Assembly (NCBI RefSeq): GCF_027922005.1
Contig: NZ_BSEV01000002.1
Location: 310,001-374,000 of the forward strand
DNA length: 64,000 nt
Reading direction: 5' to 3'
From: Streptosporangium carneum
Lineage (GTDB): Bacteria; Actinomycetota; Actinomycetes; Streptosporangiales; Streptosporangiaceae
Numbering within the stretch: position 1 is the stretch's first letter; every line of letters starts with the position of its first letter. This document shows, piece after piece, positions 58,573-64,000 of the stretch. The notes below the pieces were generated by a model. That model ran no database searches and was not told the origin of the DNA. It saw only the letters and a list, made by a program, of their open reading frames with translations. Both the position numbers and the translations under genes were made by a program.

Positions 58573-59850
58573 TCAGTCCATCGAGACCAGCGGTGCGGGA
58601 TATCCCCTGACGCCCTTCGGCATGCGCCACGGCTCATAGATCATTTTCATCGGCACGGCGTCCAGTTCGGGCAGGTAGCGCCGGATGTACTCCCCCTCGG
58701 GATCGAATCGCCTGGCCTGCCTGACCGGGTTGACGATCCGGTTGGGGCGGGTGTCGTTCCCGGTTCCCGCCACCCACTGCCAGTTGCCGTAGTTGTCGGC
58801 CACGTCCCCGTCGAGCAGCAGGCGGTAGAAGTGCTCGGCCCCCACCCTCCAGTCGACGCCCAGCCTCCTGACCAGGAACGACGCCGTGAGCATGCGGGCG
58901 CGGTTGTGCATCCAGCCCTCGGCGAGCAGCTGCCGCATGCCCGCGTCCACGATCGGCACGCCGGTCCTGCCCTCCTTCCACGCCTGCGCCGCGTCCCGGT
59001 CGTCGAGCCACTGCTGTCCGCGCGGCCGGTAGTCGTCCCGGTTGATGCGCGGGAAGGCCAGCGTGACCTGGTGGAAGAAGTCCCGCCAGCACAGCTGCCT
59101 GACGAAGTCGCCGCCGTTGACGGACAGCGACTCGACCTCGAGCGGCGACAGGCAGCCGAAACGCAGGTAGGGGCCGAGCTTGGACGTGCGGTTGCCCGCG
59201 AGGTCGTCGTGCCCCTGCGCGTAGTCCTCGACGCAGTACTTCAGCCACTTGTCCATCCGCTCGCGCGCCACCGTCTCGCCGCCCCTGAACAGCCCGTGCG
59301 GCGCGCGCCTCGACACGGGCAGCGAGCCCGCGTCGAGCTCCTCGGGGAAGCGCACGGTCGCGGGGGCGTCCAGGACGGCCCTGCGCGGGTGCTCGCTCCA
59401 GACGCGCCAGTAGGGCGTGAAGATCCGGTAGTGGTCGCCGCCGCCGGAGGGCCGCAGCGCGCCCGGCGGCACGACCGTCACGCCGGGGAAGGTCCTGAAG
59501 TCCATCCGGTCGTGTTCGCACCCCTCCGCCAGCAGGCGCTGCCTGCGGCGCGCGAGCGCGCTGACGTCCTCGCTGACGTAGACGGCCTGGGCGGAGACCT
59601 CCCGCGCCACGCGCATCGTCTCCGCGACCGGGTCGCCCCAGCGGATCGCGAGCTCGCCGCCCCGCCCGCGCAGGGACTCGCGCAGGTCGGCGAGGCTCTC
59701 CGCGAGGAAGCCCGTCCGGTGGCCGACGGCCAGGGCGGGGTCGACGACGAACAGGGGCGCCACGCGGCGCGCGTCCGCGCACGCCGCGGACAGCGCCGGG
59801 TGGTCGTGCACCCGGAGGTCACGGTTGAGCAGGACGACGACGGTCTCCAT
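58573..59850 (-). CDS. phr: Deoxyribodipyrimidine photolyase
   Basis: 425 residues from ATG at 59850. N-terminal alpha/beta antenna domain ('VVVLLNRDLRVHDHPALSAA', 'LAESLADLRESLRGRGGELA'), C-terminal FAD domain with 'TSKLGPYLRFGCLSPLEVES', 'QLCWRDFFHQVTLAFPRINR', 'TGVPIVDAGMRQLLAEGWMH', 'NRARMLTASFLVRRLGVDWR', 'DNYGNWQWVAGTGNDTRPNR'. It repairs cyclobutane pyrimidine dimers with blue light. Divergent from a MerR regulator 150 bp away; part of a light-response group like lit/phr loci in Streptomyces. Confidence 0.95.
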   Translation of the reverse strand: METVVVLLNRDLRVHDHPALSAACADARRVAPLFVVDPALAVGHRTGFLAESLADLRESLRGRGGELAIRWGDPVAETMRVAREVSAQAVYVSEDVSALARRRQRLLAEGCEHDRMDFRTFPGVTVVPPGALRPSGGGDHYRIFTPYWRVWSEHPRRAVLDAPATVRFPEELDAGSLPVSRRAPHGLFRGGETVARERMDKWLKYCVEDYAQGHDDLAGNRTSKLGPYLRFGCLSPLEVESLSVNGGDFVRQLCWRDFFHQVTLAFPRINRDDYRPRGQQWLDDRDAAQAWKEGRTGVPIVDAGMRQLLAEGWMHNRARMLTASFLVRRLGVDWRVGAEHFYRLLLDGDVADNYGNWQWVAGTGNDTRPNRIVNPVRQARRFDPEGEYIRRYLPELDAVPMKMIYEPWRMPKGVRGYPAPLVSMD

Positions 59851-60001
59851 CACAGAATGACTTTCGTGCCTCCCCCGCCCGTGGTTGCATCCACCTGGGG
59901 CTGAGCCGTCGAAGAAGCTCAGGGATGGATCGACCACACGCGACGGCTGGCAGTCTGGTACGGCGGTCGCGGGGATGTCCCGCGGATGAGGTGAGGCGGC
60001 G

Positions 60002-60952
60002 ATGGACGAGCAGGGGCGGGCGACCACCGAGGAGGAGGCGGGCTACGGCATCGGCGCCGTGGCCCGCAGGCTCGGCGTTCCCGCCCCGACGCTGCGCACC
60101 TGGAACCTGCGCTACGGCATCGGCCCCAGCCGCCGGAGCCCGGGGGGGCATCGCCGCTACGACGCCGACGACCTGCGCCGTCTCGAGGAGATGAACCGGC
60201 TCATCAAGGCCGGGGTGCCCGCGGCGGACGCCGCGCGGCAGGTCCTGAGGATCAGGGCCGTCCCGCCGCCCGCGGAGGCCGGGCCGCCGCCCGCCGTGCC
60301 GGCTCCCGCGCCCCCTCCGGCCCTGGCGTTGCCCGCGCGTGCCGAGATCCCGACCGTGGCGATGCTGGCGCGGGCGGCGATCGCGCTGGACAGCCAGACG
60401 GTCTCCGAGTGGATCGGCGTCGCGCTGAGCAGGCACGGCGTCATCTGGACCTGGGAGAACCTGGTGCTGCCGGTCTTCGACACGATCTGCAGGCGTCAGG
60501 CGGAGACCGGTGCGAGCGTCGAGGTCGAGCACGTGTTCTCCGACCGGGTGCTGGCCGCGCTGGCCCCGCTCGTGAGGCGTCCCGCCAGGCCCGTCAACGA
60601 CCGCCCGGTGCTGCTGGCCTGCGCCGAGGACGAGCAGCACTGCCTGCCGATCTACGCGCTGGCCGCGGTGCTGACGATCGACCACCACGTCGAGACCCGC
60701 GTGCTGGGCGCGCGGACCCCGTACTCGGCCCTCGGTGACGCCATGCGCCGTCTCGGGCCCGCGGTGGTCTTCGTCTGGTCCCAGCGTCCGGAGACCGGCG
60801 ACCCCGCCCCGCTGCTCTCGCTTCCCCTGCTGCGTCCGCCGAGCCGCCTCGTCGTGGGCGGCGTGGGGTGGCGGGACGACCTGCCCGCGTCGGTCACGCG
60901 GGTCGCCTCCTTCTCCGAGGCTCTCTCCCGGATCGGCGCCGCGCTGCGCTGA
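60002..60952 (+). CDS. MerR-family regulator with B12-binding-like domain (LitR/CarH type)
   Basis: 316 residues. MerR HTH at about 16-75 ('YGIGAVARRLGVPAPTLRTW', 'RRSPGGHRRYDADDLRRLEE'), Pro/Ala linker, helical bundle (about 120-195) and C-terminal flavodoxin-like domain (200-315). In CarH the domain has EH and E-x-H cobalamin contacts; here 'ASVEVEHVFSDRVLAALAPL' supplies EH and 'ACAEDEQHCLPIYALAAVLT' supplies a His, but the Trp before EH and the Gly after His are not conserved. It likely controls the adjacent ECF sigma and photolyase in the light; B12 dependence is not certain. Confidence 0.85.
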   Translation: MDEQGRATTEEEAGYGIGAVARRLGVPAPTLRTWNLRYGIGPSRRSPGGHRRYDADDLRRLEEMNRLIKAGVPAADAARQVLRIRAVPPPAEAGPPPAVPAPAPPPALALPARAEIPTVAMLARAAIALDSQTVSEWIGVALSRHGVIWTWENLVLPVFDTICRRQAETGASVEVEHVFSDRVLAALAPLVRRPARPVNDRPVLLACAEDEQHCLPIYALAAVLTIDHHVETRVLGARTPYSALGDAMRRLGPAVVFVWSQRPETGDPAPLLSLPLLRPPSRLVVGGVGWRDDLPASVTRVASFSEALSRIGAALR

Positions 60953-61000
60953 CCCGCCCGCGCGGGCGTTCTCCGCGCCGCACCGGGCTTCCCGCCAAGG

Positions 61001-61046
61001 TTGCGATCACCAAACCGGAGGAGTATGAATAAGTTTTGAATAGGTT
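61001..61046 (+). promoter_or_regulatory. Promoter of the ECF sigma gene with two 11-bp direct repeats
   Basis: TTGCGA (61001-61006), 17 bases, TATGAA (61024-61029) gives a sigma-70-like promoter. Two 11-bp tandem units overlap the -10 and start region: ATGAATAAGTT (61025-61035) and TTGAATAGGTT (61036-61046), 9 of 11 identical. CarH-type MerR proteins bind tandem 11-bp direct repeats over promoters, so the MerR protein encoded next door is the obvious candidate. Confidence 0.65.
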
Positions 61047-61067
61047 TTCTCGGTAAGGGGAGCCACC

Positions 61068-61592
61068 ATGACAGACACGCTGAACGTCCGGCTCGCCGAC
61101 GGCGACGACACCGCGCTGGCTGAGTGCTTCCGTACGCACGGCTCGCTCGTCCGCTCCTACCTGCGCCGTTTCGTGGCTCCCCAGGACATCGAGGACCTGC
61201 AGCAGATCGTGTTCGCGGAGGTCTGGCGGTCACGTCACCGCTTCGACCCGGCCCGCAGCCTCCCCGCCTGGCTGCTCGGCATCGCGCACAACCGGGCGGT
61301 CGACCACCTGCGGGCCCGCGTGCCCCAGACGGTGCCGTTGGACGTGGTCGCCGACCCCGCCGGACCGGACGGCCGGACCCACGGGGACGGGATGGCCGAG
61401 CGCGACGAGGTCCAGCGGGCGCTGGCCGAGCTGCCCGCGCCGCAGCGCCAGGCCATCGAGCTCGCCTACTACGGCGACATGACCCAGCGGGAGATCGCCG
61501 AGAGGCTGAGCATCCCCCTCGGCACCGTCAAGGCCCGTACGGCCCGCGGCCTGCGCCGCCTGTCCGACCTCCTCACCCCGGTTGCGGCGTGA
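61068..61592 (+). CDS. ECF sigma factor (LitS-like)
   Basis: 174 residues. Region 2 'ALAECFRTHGSLVRSYLRRF' and 'DIEDLQQIVFAEVWRSRHRF' with 'LPAWLLGIAHNRAVDHLRAR'; region 4 'LAELPAPQRQAIELAYYGDM', 'TQREIAERLSIPLGTVKART'. A complete ECF sigma with no adjacent anti-sigma gene. In Streptomyces, LitS directs light-induced carotenoid and photolyase genes; the same neighbours are here. It is coupled (GTGA) to the DUF523-DUF1722 gene. Confidence 0.9.
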   Translation: MTDTLNVRLADGDDTALAECFRTHGSLVRSYLRRFVAPQDIEDLQQIVFAEVWRSRHRFDPARSLPAWLLGIAHNRAVDHLRARVPQTVPLDVVADPAGPDGRTHGDGMAERDEVQRALAELPAPQRQAIELAYYGDMTQREIAERLSIPLGTVKARTARGLRRLSDLLTPVAA

Positions 61593-62605
61593 GCGAGATG
61601 TCCGGTGTGCACGACGTGACCGAAGCGACCGGCGCGGGTCCGACGGGCCCGGCCCACGACGGGATCAGGCCCCGGGTCGCGGTCTCCAGCTGCCTGATGG
61701 GCGAGCCCGTGCGGTTCAACGGCGGCCACAGCCGGGACAGATTCCTCAGCGGGGAGCTGGACCCGTACGTCGACTGGGTGCGCGTCTGCCCGGAGATCGA
61801 GCTCGGCCTCGGCGCCCCTCGGGAGACCCTCCGCCTCGAACGGTCCCCCGCCGGGCCGCGCCTGGTCACCCGTAAGAGCGGCGTGGACCTGACGGCCGGG
61901 ATGGCGTCCCTGGGGGAGCGGCGGGCCCGGACCCTCGACGTCGACGGCTACGTCTTCAAGTCGAGGAGCCCCAGCTGCGGCCTGCACGGCATTCCGGTCT
62001 ACGAGGGCGACGCCGCCGTCGACCGCAGGGGCACCGGCGTCTTCGCCGCCCGGATCCTCGCCGCCCACCCCCTGCTGCCGGTCGAGGACGAGGGGCGGCT
62101 GAACGACCCGCTGCTCCGCGAGACCTTCGTGGAGCGGATCTTCGCGCAGGCCCGGCTGCGGGCGCTGCTGGAGAGCGACTGGCACGCGCGCGACCTGGTC
62201 GCCTTCCACTCCCGGCACAAGATGCAGATGCTCGCCCACGACCCGGCCGCCTACCGCGAGGCGGGCCGGGTGGTCGCCCACGCGGGCTCGCGCCCCCGCG
62301 AGGAGCTGGCCGCCGACTACGCCCGCGCGTTCGGCACGGCCTTCGCCAGGAAGGCGAGCATCGGACGCAACGTCAACGTGCTCCAGCACTGCATGGGGAT
62401 GATGAGCGACTCACTGGACGCGGCCAGGCGCGCCGACCTGGGCGAGGTCATCGCCTCATACCGGGCGGGCCAGGTGGCGCTCAGCGTGCCCGCCACCCTG
62501 CTCCGCCACCACGCGCGGGGCGAGGACGCCGGATACGTCAGGGACCAGACCTACTTCTCCCCCTATCCGCAGGAGCTCCGCCTGCGCAACCACGTCCCGG
62601 CGTGA
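61589..62605 (+). CDS. DUF523-DUF1722 protein (YbgA-like)
   Basis: 338 residues, GTG start in the sigma stop overlap. N-terminal DUF523 ('VAVSSCLMGEPVRFNGGHSR', 'VCPEIELGLGAPRETLRL', 'GYVFKSRSPSCGLHGIPVYE') with conserved cysteines able to bind a metal or cluster; C-terminal DUF1722/YbgA ('LRALLESDWHARDLVAFHSR', 'HKMQMLAHDPAAYREAGR', 'RNVNVLQHCMGMMSD', 'LRHHARGEDAGYVRDQTYFS'). In Escherichia coli ybgA is in an operon with phr, so its presence here with photolyase is consistent. Biochemical role unknown; possibly linked to thiouracil desulfuration or repair of RNA/DNA damage. Confidence 0.88.
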   Translation: MSEMSGVHDVTEATGAGPTGPAHDGIRPRVAVSSCLMGEPVRFNGGHSRDRFLSGELDPYVDWVRVCPEIELGLGAPRETLRLERSPAGPRLVTRKSGVDLTAGMASLGERRARTLDVDGYVFKSRSPSCGLHGIPVYEGDAAVDRRGTGVFAARILAAHPLLPVEDEGRLNDPLLRETFVERIFAQARLRALLESDWHARDLVAFHSRHKMQMLAHDPAAYREAGRVVAHAGSRPREELAADYARAFGTAFARKASIGRNVNVLQHCMGMMSDSLDAARRADLGEVIASYRAGQVALSVPATLLRHHARGEDAGYVRDQTYFSPYPQELRLRNHVPA

Positions 62606-62652
62606 CCCCGGCCCCCGGCATCTCGGCGGCACGGGGTCACGGGGTCACGGGG

Positions 62653-64000
62653 TCAGACCTTCAGCACGGCCAGCGAGCGGGCGGGCAGGAACAGCTCCTC
62701 CCCCTTCACCGTCGCCGAGGGGTCGGAGGCGAGCAGGACGTGCCCGGGCTCGAGCCGTACGGTGATCGGGATCGGGCTGAGGTTGGCCGCGACGCGGAGC
62801 GTCCCCCGGTGGACGACCAGCCAGGTCTCGCCGTACTCGACCTTGACGCGGTCCAGCCTCGGGTCGGTGAGCTCGGGGTGCGCGCGGCGCAGCGCGATCA
62901 GCGCCCGGTACCAGTCGAGGTGGGCCCGGTGGGCGTCGTCGTCCAGCTCGTCCCAGTCGAGCTTCGAGCGCAGGAACGTCGACTCCTCGCCGGGGTCGGG
63001 CGCCTTCTCCGCCCAGTCGTCGTAGCCGTGGCCGACGAACTCCCGCCGCCGCCTGTCCCCCTCCCCCTCGCGGAGCTGCGGCTCCACGTGGTCGGTGAAG
63101 AACAAGAAGGGCGTGCTCGCCCCCCACTCCTCCCCCATGAACAGCATCGGGGTGAACGGCGAGGTCAGCAGCAGCCCGGCGGCGAGGCGCAGCGCCTCGG
63201 ACGGCATCCGGTCCCCCGTGGCGCGGTTGCCGATCTGGTCGTGGTTCTGCGCGCTGCAGACGAAACGGTAGGCGGGCACGTGCCGCGCGGGACGGCCGTG
63301 CGAGCGTCCCCTGAAGGATGAGTAGGTCCCGTCGTGGTAGTAGCCCGCGGTCAGCACCTTGGCCAGGGCCCCGGCGAAGTCGTCGTAGTAGCCGTGCCGC
63401 TCCCCGGTCACCGCCACGTGCAGCGCGTGGTGGACGTCGTCGTTCCAGGCGGCGGCCAGGCCGTACCCCCCGGCCTCGCGCGGGGTCATCAGCCTGGGGT
63501 CGTTGAGGTCGGACTCGGCGATCAGCGTCAGCGGCCTGCCGACGGCCGCGGAGAGCACCTCGACCTCCGTGGCCAGCTCCTCCAGCAGGTGCGTGGCCCG
63601 GGTGTCGTGCAGCGCGTGCACGGCGTCCAGGCGAAGGCCGTCCACGTGGTAGTCGCGCAGCCACTGCAGCGCGTTGCCGACGAAGTAGCGGCGCACCTCG
63701 TCGGAGCCCGGCCCGTCCAGGTTGACCGCCTGCCCCCAGAAGGAGGCGGCGTTCGCGTTGAAGTAGGGGCCGAAGGGCGCCAGGAAGTTGCCCGAGGGGC
63801 CGAGGTGGTTGTAGACGACGTCCAGGATCACCCCGAGCCCCCGCCGGTGACAGGCGTCGACGAAGCGCTTGAACCCGTCGGGGCCGCCGTAGTCGTCGGT
63901 GACGGCCCACAGGTCGACGCCGTCGTAGCCCCAGTTGCGCCTCCCCGGCACCGGGGGCACCGGCATGACCTCCACGAAGTCGACGCCGAGCTCGGTCAGG
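62653..64000 (-). CDS. treZ: Malto-oligosyltrehalose trehalohydrolase, 5' end beyond window
   Basis: About 450 residues are seen; the frame is open to the edge, so the N-terminal sandwich domain lies outside. GH13 motifs: 'VILDVVYNHLGPSGNFLAPF' (region I), 'DYHVDGLRLDAVHALHD' (region II, Asp), 'TLIAESDLNDPRLM' (region III, Glu), 'CSAQNHDQIGNRATGDRM' (region IV, Asp), 'SPFTPMLFMGEEWGASTPF'. It releases trehalose from maltooligosyl-trehalose. treY is expected upstream, outside the window. With treS this shows two trehalose pathways in the organism. The C-terminal beta-sandwich is complete. Confidence 0.93.
   Translation of the reverse strand, partial: LTELGVDFVEVMPVPPVPGRRNWGYDGVDLWAVTDDYGGPDGFKRFVDACHRRGLGVILDVVYNHLGPSGNFLAPFGPYFNANAASFWGQAVNLDGPGSDEVRRYFVGNALQWLRDYHVDGLRLDAVHALHDTRATHLLEELATEVEVLSAAVGRPLTLIAESDLNDPRLMTPREAGGYGLAAAWNDDVHHALHVAVTGERHGYYDDFAGALAKVLTAGYYHDGTYSSFRGRSHGRPARHVPAYRFVCSAQNHDQIGNRATGDRMPSEALRLAAGLLLTSPFTPMLFMGEEWGASTPFLFFTDHVEPQLREGEGDRRRREFVGHGYDDWAEKAPDPGEESTFLRSKLDWDELDDDAHRAHLDWYRALIALRRAHPELTDPRLDRVKVEYGETWLVVHRGTLRVAANLSPIPITVRLEPGHVLLASDPSATVKGEELFLPARSLAVLKV

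Noticed and set aside
58373-59904. Plus-strand open frame of about 510 codons opposite photolyase
   Set aside because: Shadow of phr; no motifs and biased composition.

Overview
This is a high-GC actinomycete chromosome segment, most likely from the Streptosporangiales. The basis is inference: two SAV2177/DUF574-type methyltransferases, MerR/ECF light-type regulators, PadR-ABC exporters and many GTGA start/stop overlaps. No rRNA, tRNA, CRISPR array or transposase gene was seen.

Layout. 1-12.5 kb: a surface-glycan locus with five family-2-like glycosyltransferases (long forms with an unidentified C-terminal domain and a coiled coil, next to shorter partners), plus an MFS exporter and a SAM methyltransferase. 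12.8-16.1 kb: a ribbon-helix-helix regulator with palindromes over its own start, a DUF4097 protein, a DrrA-like ABC ATPase without a permease, and a small secreted Cys protein. 16.3-20.4 kb: a secreted polysaccharide deacetylase, homoserine dehydrogenase and diaminopimelate decarboxylase. 20.5-31 kb: two paralogous HExxH membrane peptidases and an ArgS-like DALR protein enclose a catabolic island. The island holds a two-component flavin monooxygenase, a cofactor-free HOD-type 2,4-dioxygenase, an arylformamidase-like hydrolase, LysR and GntR regulators and an AtzA/TrzN-type amidohydrolase. Together these read as a 4-quinolone-to-anthranilate route.

31-39.6 kb is an accessory region. It has XRE regulators, a Nudix hydrolase, an AAA/DUF4143 ATPase flanked on both sides by arrays phased at 22/23 bp, an inverted pair of about 78-bp repeats, a QorR/YtfG-like redox pair and a HigBA-like toxin-antitoxin module. 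39.7-43.4 kb: another coiled-coil glycosyltransferase and an asparagine-synthase-like protein. 44-54.8 kb: trehalose synthase, a PadR-controlled ABC exporter and an alpha-glucoside/trehalose-type ABC importer with two binding proteins, no ATPase, and one permease carrying an inserted beta-sandwich-like domain. 54.9-58.2 kb: uracil-DNA glycosylase and small housekeeping genes. 58.5-62.6 kb: a light/DNA-repair group (photolyase, LitR/CarH-like MerR, ECF sigma, DUF523-DUF1722 protein) with two 11-bp direct repeats in the sigma promoter. The right edge cuts treZ.

Most notable: (1) the predicted quinolone/quinoline degradation island, where the HOD catalytic residues align without gaps; (2) the iteron-like arrays around the AAA ATPase; (3) the self-operator of the RHH regulator; (4) the 11-bp repeats at the light-type sigma promoter.
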